This document shows positions 22,239 through 32,970 of a stretch of 64,000 nucleotides of DNA, one piece after another. The translations under genes and the position numbers were made by a program. Source of the stretch: Ceratothoa steindachneri (Eukaryota; Arthropoda; Malacostraca; Isopoda; Cymothoidae); contig OZ018326.1 in the NCBI GenBank assembly GCA_963969495.1, forward strand, positions 150,193,806 through 150,257,805, read 5' to 3'. Within the stretch, counting starts at the first letter, position 1; every line of letters starts with the position of its first letter. Under the pieces are notes generated by a model. It was not told the origin of the DNA, ran no database searches, and was given only the letters and a program-made list of their open reading frames with translations.

Positions 22239-23500
22239 TGTAGTGGAATCGTCACTCCCCTCCCTCCCTGTTCACTCATGGTGCAGTCACAAGGCGGTTA
22301 CCGCAAAGACATCCGCCCCAGGCATCAGCGGGTCCGGTGCGTAACCACAGCGTCGCCTATTTCGGCTCCCTGACAGACCTTAAAGGTCAAAATGCAAGAT
22401 CTCCCCCAGAGAGTGAGATCCAGTTTCACGTCAAATAAGAAATTGGAGACGTGTTTCTCCCAAGCTCGAAGGCTAACGAGGAGCCGATGCAAGACTCGGT
22501 GGGAAAATTTGTTTGGCATAAGAACTCTCCTGGGGCCGTCCTCAAGTCCCTCCCACCCTTACCCCCCCCCCCAGTGGGGTGACAAGGTATAAATGAGGAA
22601 CACTGAGGAAAATCAAGGGAGTATACGTCAGTCTCTAGGTCACGAAGTCCTTGGATCAAAACCGAGCTACCGAGACTGGTGAGGTAGTTTACTTGGGTGG
22701 CCAGACCAAGAAGTACCCTGCAAGAGAGGCAGGGCTACCTACCTTAAGGGGCTAAGAAGCAGCTCAACTTATAGCTAGTCCCTGGTTATCAAACCAAACG
22801 ATAAGTTAACTTTGTTAAGTTCAACTTACTCTCGTCAGAGAGACTCCTCATATCCTGGTGCATCTTAAACACCAGAGGTATTCCTTGTCCTTGAGGAATT
22901 AAGAAAAGAAGAAGGAAAAGGCTCCCCCTCGAGCCCGTTATTCGGTGGCCACACCAAACTCATAAGTCAACTTGGTGAGAAACCAAGTTCAACTTATTCT
23001 CGTCAGAGAAACCCCCCTCCGTTATACTCGCCCTTGGGGAAGACTGGAACTAAGAAGAAGCTCATCCTTGAGCTAGTTCCCGGTTACCAAACCGAACTTT
23101 AAGGAACTTATTCTCGTCAGAGAAACCCCTCTCATTGATCGTCGCCCTTGAAGAAGACCCTCCCTGAGTTCATTCCTTGTCCATGAGGAATTAAGTAACG
23201 AAGGAGAAAATCTTTCCTTCGAGCTCGTTACTCGGTGGTCACAGCGCGCTCCAAGCTAACTTGGTTTAAGAACCAAGTTCGACTCACTCTCGCCAGAGAG
23301 ACCATGACTACCTTGGTGCCACATAGAGCACCGTAATTGTTCTCGTCCTTGAAGAACCCCTCCCCCCCCCCGGAATACCATGTGGGCCCCCCAGCTGCTA
23401 CCCTCTCCAAAAGGACCTTGTGATCTCGCCTACCTACATCTGGCCAAACGGCACGCGTCGTGAGGAAATAACATTCCTAAGGCCTTTTAAACTCCAGATG
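22239..23500 (+). repeat. LTR-like repeat, copy 1, with hairpin-rich internal repeats
   Basis: This is a ~1.2 kb repeat related, in inverse orientation, to 46880-48043. Shared landmarks in order: a start like TGTAG.GGAATCG, GCAAGATCTCCCC, CTCAAGCTCGAAGG or its relative, a C-rich run, a TATAAAT box at 22588-22594, GCAAGAGAGGC, then repeated modules with CTCGTCAGAGA (at least four times) and AACCAAGTTCAACTTA. It ends with ATCTGGCCAAACGGCACGCGTC and TTTAAACTCCAG. The TATA box and TG start suggest an LTR or an element promoter. There is no coding sequence inside. Confidence 0.55.
22588..22594 (+). promoter_or_regulatory. TATA box in the LTR-like repeat
   Basis: TATAAAT follows a C-run and CAGTGGGG. 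The same box in the same context (CAGTGGGGTTATGAGGTATAAAT in part) occurs on the minus strand of the other copy at 47701-47707, so it is conserved between copies. Promoter function is inference. Confidence 0.4.
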
Positions 23501-23599
23501 AGTCCGTAAGCCTAATTCTTATATTATTGTTGTGTGTAGAGAATTAACCAATTTTTTAGGGTCAAACTAATTTAATTAATTCTTGTTTATGATAATATT

Positions 23600-24262
23600 C
23601 AGAGTATTGCTGTAGTTAATGTTTAGATGTTGTGTATTCAATGGTTAGAGCATATATGGTAGGCTCTGAAAATTCGGCTAACTGGATATCGTTTAATGAA
23701 GAAATGACTTATTTAAAGGATTTCTTCAAATTTAATTATTACCCCGATTTCATCTTCGACCAGTTAGTATCCAAATTTCTCTCCAAAATATACTATCCTC
23801 GACCCTTACTTACTACTGTTTCTAAACAAAAGGTTTTCATTAAGCTACCCTATCTCGAGCATTTGACATCCGAGTTTAACAAACTCCTTCTCTCTACCCT
23901 CAACAACCATTTCCATCAATGCCAATTCATTTGTATTAACTCCAACCCTGTATCGTTAAATTCCTTTTTCCTCCATAAGGAGCCAATCCCTTTGGTCTTG
24001 CGATCCTGTATAATTTACAATTATACATGTACGACCTGCCACAGTCGTTATGTAGGCCAAACTGGCTTACAATTCAACTGCAGGATCGCGAAGCACTTGG
24101 GTTTGTCTCATAGGACTGGTATTCCCATTTCTAAACCTGAAGCCTCTTCCATCAGGCAACATTCAGTATCACCATCATCCTCTTAATTCTAATTCATTTA
24201 CTATATTATCTTTAGCCTTAACTTCTCTGGATTTGAAAATCTTAGAGTCACTATATCATTAA
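23600..24262 (+). pseudogene. Penelope-like element C-terminus, GIY-YIG type, third copy
   Basis: The frame from 23632 reads 'YYPRPLLTTVSKQKVFIKLPY', a region with 'LLLSTLNNHFHQCQF', then the endonuclease core 'CIIYNYTCTTCHSRYVGQTG' with a Cys-x2-Cys just before GIY-YIG, then 'RIAKHLGLSHRTG' and 'KPEASSIRQH'. After a frameshift come '..SLDLKILESLYH' and the end. It belongs to a different PLE lineage from the two copies to the left, which have 'KYFGQT' or 'QYFGQT'. No RT is attached. Only one frameshift is evident, near 24175. Confidence 0.78.
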
Positions 24263-25690
24263 AATAAATCCAAAGTTAAATAAGTAGGAGCATTTAAAAG
24301 GTATGCTGAGTGAGGAATATTATTCATGAATGATTCCCGGGAATCAAATTAAAAATAACTATTACGTTTGTCAAATGGCGAATCTTTGTTTGATCAAACT
24401 TTTTTTCATTCAGCATAGTTCATTGAAACTTGAAAAAACCTTTGATTTTTTTAGCCAGGAAAGAATTAAAAGTTGTTATAAAAAGAGATTCTTTGTAGTA
24501 AAACGATACTCGTTTATTGAAGAGGTAGAAGGCGTTGTTAAAAATTAAGAAATATCAATGTAGCTTGTAGCTACGAGCATTGTTCCAATCGCTCACTTTG
24601 TTCAATTGTTTTATTTATGAATTGACTGTTGATAGCAATTTTAAAATAAAAAACAAAATTTATCAGATAGAGGTAACAGTATAAAAATATTAGAAGAATT
24701 CACAAAACAAGAGTAATATGGCTTTTTTAGATAATATTAAACCATTCTGACTGAAAGTATTCGATGCTCTGTAGAAAAAATATAGAATGTTATTTTGTTT
24801 CTGCATCGGGCTTAATGAAGCCTACTTCCACCATCTTTCCCTAGACAGCCGTATAAACATGAATTGAATTAAACTATGCTCCAATACTAAACTTCTAGCA
24901 ATAATGATGCGTTTAGTCTTCATCTTTCCTGTGCGCTGTTTGGTAGGGCATAAATTGACTAAAGTTAGTGAAAATAAATGGTTTAAATTTTCAGATCCCT
25001 TCCTTATTAGGTATGCGGAAGTCAATGACACTTAAAACTATAGAGTGATCTGGAACCAAATGAATCGCTAGGTAGAGCTGGAGAGACTGGAATTAACTCT
25101 AATCCATAATTAGGAAATGAAATTTGTTACCTACGAATTGGTTTTACAGCGTGAATTACACATACCAATAATAATAAGAACCAACAATAGTGAATAAATA
25201 AATTTTTAGTTAAAAAAACTTAAAATATTTAGGTATCTTTTTAATGATCTACGTTGCTAGACTAGAAAAGATGGTTATTATAATCTTTTCTAGGTGTTTT
25301 TTTTGCGTAAATCACGAATATAACATCTGTCTCTTTCTGCGAGCTCCAGTTTTTTGTAAATTGCTATCAAACTTACGTTAAATACCCTGATTTTTCCGTA
25401 TGGATTGAATGCAAGCAGGATTGGGCCTAAACTGACAACTCTACCAGTTATAAACGGAGTTGTATGATATAAATTTAGTAAGGTATTCCGCGGGTATTTT
25501 TCAACCTAACCTATGAAATTTATGAAAGTATATTCAATATCCTTTTAGTTATGAGTATATGGGTCCAAATCCGTGGTAACTCTTACGTAACGTTTAATAA
25601 ATTTGTAACTTACTATAAATGCTTCCTATTCTTACTTTTTTATTTGATATTTATTGCTGGTAATATTTATATTATTTTTCACATACTACA
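24263..25690. other. No recognisable gene; possible intron
   Basis: AT-rich, with no family match. The last part leads into a polypyrimidine-containing splice acceptor at 25705-25706, so it may be an intron of the exon that follows. Confidence 0.35.
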
Positions 25691-25706
25691 GTGTTTTTCT
25701 TTACAG

Positions 25707-26032
25707 GAGACAGAGCTAAAATGCCTAGAGAATGCAAAAATCTTCCAGATAGTTTCCGTTATATATTTGGATCAGTTACATTCAAACAATACAAGAGACA
25801 GTTGACTAAACATGTGGAGAAACTTTATGTGGTGTACTTTGGATGTAAATTGGGTGACCAGGAAAAACGCTGGTCACCTCATAGATGTTGTGTCAGGTGT
25901 ACAAGTTCCCATTCGGCTTGGAAGAAAAGCAAAGTGTCTGGCCTCATGTTTGGCGTAACAATTGTCTGGAGGGAGCCAAAAGATCATTCAAAGGATTGCT
26001 ACTTCTGCTTAACAGATATTAAAGTTGGGTAG
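25707..26032 (+). CDS. Exon of a zinc-ribbon-like protein, partly degenerate
   Basis: A likely splice acceptor (tttctttacag, AG at 25705-25706) precedes the exon. The probable start is ATG at 25721 ('MPRECKNLPDSF'), and an in-frame TAG ends the segment at 26030-26032. Features: 'ELYVVYFGCKLGDQEKRWSPHRCC'-like region in pieces: 'YFGCKLGDQEKRWSPH', then 'CCVRC', then 'WREPKDHSKDCYFCLT'. This matches a protein family of unknown function that I recall as multi-copy in arthropods and cnidarians, with paired cysteines that look zinc-binding. The first pair, normally C-Y-I-C, is 'RYIF' here, so both cysteines are lost. A possible donor is GTAGTT at 26029, in which case the real gene continues. It may be a pseudogene. 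Confidence 0.55.
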
Positions 26033-26530
26033 TTAATGTGTTTTCCTTCCTGGTCTTTAATATATTTTCAAGAGATGTGTCAATTTAAAAGATCAAAATA
26101 CATACTGTGAGCGTATGCCCTCGAAGGACTACCGTGAGAGAAAGCCCGCTCGGAAATAACCCTCTCTTCATTCAAGACCACGCGCGCCTAGCGTAAGAAT
26201 TTTATAAAGTTCGAGAAAGAATCACTCCCTCGCTGGATCACTCGTCACAGCTGTGTTTGCATTCGGACGCCACTCGCCCCGCCCCCCCTTGCGAATACAC
26301 CATGCGCAGCACTCCTGTCTCTACCTCATGCTATATTCCCCCCGCGAGGGCAGCTACATTAAACCTACTCCCACAGCACGAGGCACGTTTCGCCTTCCGG
26401 AACGACTTGTTATCATGAAGTATGTTTGCATATACTGGCGCCAAGAATCCTCTAGGGATTTTGGCAAAGTCACTCATTTGACCTTGAGCGCCCACTCATT
26501 TCGGGTAGAAATATATGTGGAATGGCCAGA
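26033..26530. other. No recognisable gene
   Basis: Mixed, moderately GC-rich sequence with a C-run at about 26281. A plus-strand frame from 26253 runs into the CT/TA tract, and I regard it as chance. Confidence 0.4.
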
Positions 26531-26554
26531 CTCTCTCTCTCTCTCTCTCTCTTA

Positions 26555-26628
<74 letters not shown>
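26531..26628. repeat. (CT)n(TA)n compound microsatellite
   Basis: About 22 bases of CT repeat, then TATATTTA, then about 66 bases of TA repeat. Reading frames through it are Ser-Leu and Tyr-Ile repeats. Confidence 0.96.
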
Positions 26629-26632
<4 letters not shown>

Positions 26633-27969
26633 CACGAGTATAGCTTTTGTGAGTTTGGATCGAGGTTGGTTTAAGATTCGGCCTGGCGGGAGCCTCCACA
26701 ACTCGCGCGATCTTTGGGGAAAGGAAGCGATTCCTTCGGGGAAACCGAGATAAAAAAAGTTTTAGAATGTTCGACGAGCTTCGCTTTATGTCGGAGGGCA
26801 AGAAGATGGTTGTGAATACATGCGATACGAGAAAATTGTGTCCTTAAGTAAATGCAGCTGGGGCACGTGGTCGCCCGTCGAACTCATTCTTCTATAGTAA
26901 ACATACATGTTGTGGGTCATTATACGACAATTCCAAAATCACTGGTCATCATCTCCTGAGTCTTGTAGATAAAGACCACGACCTTCGGATTTTTTTCTCT
27001 GATCTTGCCCCTACATAAGCGGAGATGCCATACAAACAATGAAACCACATGTCTAGTTCCTACCTTCCTATCTAGCGAGTGAAAGGGTGAAAAATCCTTT
27101 TCCCAGCTCTTCTTATAAGAAGAGCGTTCATAATCACCCTTTTTTTTCTCCCAGTACCAAACTTGTCAGGGAGCGGAAATGTTTCTCAAGTATTGGTCAA
27201 TCTTAGACTCCTCAAGTTTGGGGAAGAAGAAAACTTATTGTTGAACAGATCACAAGATTATTTGAGACGAGTCAGGTTAAAGCTCATTTCAAGTTCTTGC
27301 ACTCGCCACCGAGATTCATGATTAAACTCTGAAACCTCTCGACTCTCGTTGATAATCTCTGCAACTGCCCCATGAAAACCGTTCCTCACTGCCTTTCAAG
27401 TTCACATATAAGCACTCAATTTCCTAACGTCGATAGGAGTACAAACCGCATTTAAATCCCTGTCGTAGAATGACTCCCCACGATATACCATTATCACTAT
27501 TCGTTGAGGGAACTTCTTTAATTATCTCTAGAGTGCGTTAATGTCTGGTGGCCGATATTATGTATATTCGATATGCTTAAGAAGTGGAACTGAGCTCAAG
27601 GATAATAATATTGCTATCATTAATAAAATAGAATTTTATTAATAATAACTATCAACAAACACAAAAACGGAAAATATTGACATAAACAGAGAATGGAAAG
27701 GGTCGTGGGGGCTCGGGCTAATCCGAGGATTTAAAGGATTTAAAAAGGTAAAACAAATATAGAGTTAAAGAGATGGGATGGTTCGATAAACCATTTAAAG
27801 CACAGGATAGAATTGACAAAAGGGTTAAGTACTCAAAGGTGACGTTTGGCTTACGTTACTTTACACAAGTGGTGCAGTGGAAGGTGGCTTGAAGGAATTT
27901 TCGGTCCGCTGGCGAGTTCCAGCTGAAGGAGGGGGAGATAAAAGGATCCTGACGTGGCGTCTTGGGAAT
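26629..27969. other. No recognisable gene; one short perfect palindrome
   Basis: No coding family seen. A 20-base perfect palindrome, GCTCTTCTTA followed by its reverse complement, lies at 27106-27125. Sequence from 27850 leads into the tandem repeat and may belong to the same element. Confidence 0.4.
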
Positions 27970-28512
27970 GAGAACCGTTTCTCGACGAACGGCTTGAAGA
28001 ACAATGGCTGTTCTACGTTGTTCTCTTCTGAACAAAAGGGGGGGCGAGAACCGTCTCAAGAACAATGGCTGTTCTAATGTTGTTCTCCTCTGAACAACGG
28101 GGGAAGGGTGAGAACCGTTTCTTGACGAAGAGCTCAAAAGAACACTGGCTGTTCTAACGTTGTTCTCTTCCTGAACAACGAGGGAAGGGGTGAGAACCGT
28201 CTCTTGTTTACGGGCTCAAGAACAATGGCTGTTCTAATGTTGTTCTCCTCTGAACAACAAGGGGGAAGGGTGAGAACCGTTTCTTGGCAAAGGGATTTAA
28301 AAGAACAATGGCTGTTCTAACGTTGTTCTCTTCCTGAACAACGAGGAAAGGGGTGAGAACCTTCTCTTGTTTACGGGCTCAAGAACAATGGCTGTTCTAA
28401 TGTTGTTCTCCTCTGAACAACAAGGGGGAAGGGTGAGAACCGTTTCTTGGCGAACGGATTCAAAAGAACAATGGCTGTTCTACGTTGTTTTCTTCTTGAA
28501 CAACAAGGGGGA
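27970..28512. repeat. Tandem repeat, ~81 bp unit, alternating two-unit pattern
   Basis: The block AGAACAATGGCTGTTCT (one copy reads AGAACACTGG) starts at 27998, 28059, 28139, 28219, 28302, 28382 and 28465. The spacings are 61, 80, 80, 83, 80 and 83. Units alternate between an 'aatgttgttctcctctg' type followed by accgtttcttgg and an 'aacgttgttctcttcctg' type followed by ctcttgtttacggg, so the true repeat is a two-unit array of about 163 bp. Each unit contains two hairpins: AGAACA/TGTTCT with a 5-base spacer, and GTTGTTC/GAACAAC with a 6-base spacer. Confidence 0.88.
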
Positions 28513-28923
28513 AGCCTTAAGGACTTGGCGTCACGAAAGGCTCGAACCTTTGGCACTCAAGGGATATTGTCCTCCTTCTGGACAAGTGATGGTAAATTTC
28601 GAGGTCGAGGTCCCTTGGCGCACAAAGGGAGAGAGGGTCGTGGTGATGTTTCGCGACGAAAATCTGGATCTTCCATATAAATAGCTAGGACATCTCCTTG
28701 ACGTGGGGGACAATGGAGTGGGAGCTTCGAGGGAACGCACAGCTGAGCCGGAGAACAATGCCTTATCTGCTTATAAGCCTAACTCAATCTTGCGAGGTCG
28801 GCGTATGGGGGAGAACGGGGGGACGATAACCTCCTTGTTTAAACATTGACATCCAGGGGCTGTGATAAGGCGCCAAGCTTCGAAACGAAGATGCACGTGG
28901 GCCCATCGTGGTTTTAAATAATA
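28513..28923 (+). other. Promoter-like sequence after the tandem repeat
   Basis: It has a TATA-like TATAAATAG near 28675-28683, within CCATATAAATAGC, about 160 bases beyond the last tandem unit. No coding sequence. Upstream repeats plus a TATA box would fit the U3 region of an LTR, but no TG..CA borders or partner are visible. Confidence 0.3.
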
Positions 28924-28969
28924 TGTGATAGAAGTTGAAATTAACGCAGCTTCAACTCGTTCTATCACA
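28924..28969. repeat. Short inverted repeat
   Basis: TGTGATAGAA-GTTGAA at 28924-28939 pairs with TTCAACTCGTTCTATCACA at 28951-28969, with a 3-base bulge. It may be an element terminus or a simple hairpin. Confidence 0.6.
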
Positions 28970-30934
28970 ATCCCATTGACATTTAATTTACCTTTCGCTC
29001 TACAAAATTTAACATAAGATGAAAAGCATGAATATCACTCTGAATATAATTAGTAATTTTTTAACAATGCCAAATTTAAGAGAATAAATTCACTGAACTC
29101 GAAGGAATATAATTCTCATTAACAATTCTCACTGTTGTGAAGTTAATCTTTGATGTACTACTATATTCTAACATATTATTTTCGTTAAACTAATTATTTC
29201 CTCTAAGATATTACTATAATCTGCTTTTGGACAGAAGATTCACGATAAAAGAGTGCATATTGCAAGTCGTCAAAATTTACTCAGAACCGGAGAAAACTGC
29301 TCCTAGTGGCATAAATGTTAGTGCCAGCAGTGCCTCCGGTGCATACAGATTTACTCTCTTGAGTTGGGCACATTTGTTTTCGGGAATTGTGCACAAGTTG
29401 ATTCTGGAAAAGAGGTTTGGAGTTTGGGACTTATTTCTTTCATCTTCTATCCATTATAAAACCAGCGAGGAGCGTCTCTCCGACCTTCTTTTTATGTTGT
29501 TCACATATTTTTAAATAGAAAGTAAAAACCCACTGGTAGAGGCAGAGTTCATGGGAAGAAAAATTACATATGCTATCTGCAGAGTATACCAGAATTATTG
29601 CAAAGAACAAATGAATGCGAGTTACTATTCTAACATTATTTCTCAACTCAAAATGAGTAGGTTTTGGTAAGTAACGATTCCGGTATTTACAAAAATTGGT
29701 CAGTATCAAATAAGAATTTATTATTGCCACAAGGTATCTCATCCCTCATAAAGGTTTGAGAAGATTTTCAGAAGTTTGACTTGGTTAACAGAGATTCAGA
29801 TTTAATGGAAGATATATAATTTCTTTTGTTTATTTTGATAAATCAACAATTTTCATCCAATCTAGAAGAATCCTGATTAATGATGACAAATTATAATAGA
29901 TCAATCTGATAGTTAGAATGAAAAATAACCATTACTAATTTACTATGTTTCAAAGCCCGATTCTTTCCAAGATTCTTTTCAAAGATTTTCATGGCCGTAT
30001 CAAACATGGAATGTTACGCGCGAACCAACTTTTGTACTGGTTGCGGCCAGGACGCAGGCTAGTTCACTCCTCCTTTTTAGCTTCTATTGGAGTGGTTAAT
30101 TTTAACAACACTGCATTCTTCACACTCTTTTCTAAACGTATTGGCCACTATCTTCCTTATAACAATCCTTTCACTTTCTGCCTATCCAGTTTCAACACCT
30201 ACAAAGGGATCTCTATTGAAATCAGTGAACTTGTGCGCCCTACAGGCCATCAATTTTTCGGCGTGCCCTATCGAGACCAATGCAAACAGGAGGATCTACG
30301 GTTATAATATTTCTTCCACACATTTGTGCTTTTCCTTTACCCCTTTTTGTGGTAATCTTTGTTTGCTAACCTTCAGTGCGATCCGATGTGTTGCTCTTTT
30401 GATTTTAATTCGAGAAAAATACAATCTTGTTGAAGAGTATGTTGTGAAAGAATAGTAAAGGGGATGGAAATATGAAACAAGCGAGCGAAAAGTAAACTGC
30501 GCGAATCAAGGGAGAAGGAGGATGCGGAATGCCACGGAATCTATTAAATTGCAATCAGGCCAAGTCAAAAGAGAAAAATAGCAAGACCTACAGATTTAGG
30601 GCTCAACGCCACCATCGTGCACGGCAATTGTCCTCTCAGAACATACACAAAGGGTCTAAATATCTCCCTATGAAAGGAAAAACCATAATAATAAGGGAAT
30701 ACATATAAATTCCTCTGCCACCTGTGAGGCCTCCCTCTATCTAAAAGTGTGTAGGAACCACCCTGGACATCTAACAAAAGAAACTCTCATACACTAATCC
30801 GAGTAAAGTCGCTTTCACTATCTCACCCACTCTAATATTTACAATAATAAAAATATACCCAGGCATCCGAATATAAATAAAAATATATATAAAAGTTAAT
30901 ATTGTGGATTTTACAATGGGATAGGAGCTCTGAG
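28970..30934. other. No recognisable gene
   Basis: AT-rich. A 120-residue plus-strand frame at 29945-30307 ('ANQLLYWLRPGRRLVHSSF' in its middle) overlaps a second frame on the same strand. I recognise no family and see no start context or splice signals that would support it. Confidence 0.4.
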
Positions 30935-30939
30935 ATATC

Positions 30940-32970
30940 TTTATACAAATGTTCGTAGTCTTAGAAATAAGAATGATGAGTTATTTAGTTATATTATTGA
31001 AGAAGATATAGATATAATATGTGTAATAGAATCATGGGTTAATGAAAATAAATTTAATCACAATGTGAGTGAATTTGAACTACAGGGTTATGATATGTAC
31101 ATTAGTCAAATGAAAGATAAGAATGATGATGGGTTGATTATTTATATCAGAAATACCATTTCTTCAAATCTAAATAATACTATGAAGCAAGGAGAGGTTG
31201 AGTCACTGTGGATAGATATTAGGGTCAGTAAAAGTAAGATAATACACTTGAAAGCCTTTTAAAGACCACCCAGACAGATTGATTATATTGATGAGGGGAA
31301 TAATTAAAGGATGTGAAGTTGATCCAGTTATTCTTAGTGACTTTAATTTAAATTCTGTATGGTAAGAAAATATGATAGGAAGGGATAGGGCAAGTGGTAA
31401 GCTTATAGAATGCTTTGAGCTTAATTATTTGGCTTAATTTTTTTAATAAGCCAACAAGGGGTGTCAATATATTAGATCTGGCTCTTTCAAATGATGATCA
31501 CTTGGTTGAGAAATTGACTGTCGAGGAAGCATTGGGAAATAGTGATCATAAGATGGTTCGTTTAAACTTGGGAATAGTGAAAGGTAAGACATCGACAAAC
31601 TCCAAGAAAACTCCAAATTTTTATAGGGGCAATTACGATAATTTACGCAACATGCTAATTCAGTTTATGTGGGATATGGAATTCAGTGGAAAGAATATTT
31701 GTGGGATGTGGGACACGTTTAGGACTATATTAAACATAGTCCAGGAGCAGCGTATTCCAATGAAGGGTATTAGGAAAAAATGTAAGAAGCCATTGTGGTC
31801 GAATCAGGAGATAGGTAGGAAATTTCTGAGAAGAAAAGTGCATACCAGAGATTACAGAGAGAAAGTACTTTTGAGAATTTAAATCATTATAGGTCGACGA
31901 GAAGAGAGCTAAATAAGATTATTAAGAAGAGAAGATGGACGGCAGAATTAATTTAACTTAAAATAATAATAAAGATTCAAGAAAAATATTTAACTATTAT
32001 AGAATTAATGACAAAACTAACAGTGCTAAAATAGGGCCTATTAGATATGAAGGTGCTTTGAAAGAATCTGATGAGGAAATAGTAGAGGTTCTAAAGGATC
32101 GTTTCTCTTCAATATTTACAGAAGAAAATGCAGATAGATTAAATGATGATAGTTCTAGGGCAAGGGAAGTATGGTTGAATACCATTAATGTGAACATGGA
32201 ATTAACTAAATAGCTTATATTGGAAGTAAATACTAGTAAAGCATCTGGCCCAGACAACATTTATTCTAGGTTACTCAAAAAAGGTGTAGATTGTATTGCA
32301 GTAGCTCTTGAGAATATATACACTAGATCACTAGAGTTTGGCAAAATACCTAATGATTGGAAATTAGCGAATGTAGTGCCCATTTTATAAAAGGGAAGTA
32401 AAGAGGACCCGAATAACTTTAGACCGGTCAGCTTAAATTCTATAGTTTGTAAAACTCTTGAGAAGATAGTTAAGAAGGGGATTTCTGACCATCTAGATAG
32501 CGGTAAGTTAATAAATGATGCTAGTGTTAACAAATTTACTTGATTTTATGGATTATGTAACTAAACAATTAGATAAGGGAGAGAATGTTTATGTAATTTA
32601 CCTAGATATTAGGAAAGCTTTTGATAAGGTTCTACATCGGGGACTAGTTCACAAATTGAAAATGAATGGGATATATGGGAAAGTTTGGAATTGGATAGCT
32701 GAAGGGCTGAAAAAAGGAAACAGAAAGTTGTTGCTAATGGGGTGAGGTCACAGGGTAGGGACGTTATCAATGGCATACCTCAGTGATCAGTTTTAGGCCC
32801 TTTATTATTCATAGTTTATATAAATGATCTTGGGGAGGCTGTAAATATCAAAGAGTTAATTTTGGCTGATGACACTAAATTGGCAGCTGCAGTCAAACAA
32901 GTTAAGAGTAGCTTTAAGGTTCAGATTAACTTAAATAAGTTATTAGCTTGAACTCAGAGGTTGCAGATGG
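30940..32970 (+). pseudogene. CR1-like ORF2, endonuclease and RT up to the LTR-like insert
   Basis: Endonuclease: 'YLYTNVRSLRNKNDELF', 'ICVIESWV', 'FELQGYDMY', 'GLIIYIRNT', 'NKPTRGVNILDLALSN' and 'GNSDHKMVRL' (the SDH catalytic block is intact). RT: 'SGPDNIYSRLLK'-like remnants near 32240, 'SKEDPNNFRPVSLNSIV', motif A 'VIYLDIRKAFDKVLH' (Asp intact, near 32605) and motif C 'LILADDTKLA' near 32862. The text breaks at 'TQRLQM' (32969), where the insert starts. Several stops and frameshifts are present. Confidence 0.82.

Noticed and set aside
27998..28014. Glucocorticoid-type response element in the tandem repeat
   Set aside because: AGAACA and TGTTCT half-sites are separated by 5 bases, not the 3 that steroid receptors need. 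Kept only as a palindrome.
27970..28512. CRISPR-like regular repeats
   Set aside because: Spacers are not unique; the whole unit is repeated, in a eukaryotic genome. It is a tandem repeat.
29945..30455. Two overlapping plus-strand frames of about 120 codons
   Set aside because: They overlap in different frames, match no family known to me and have no supporting signals.
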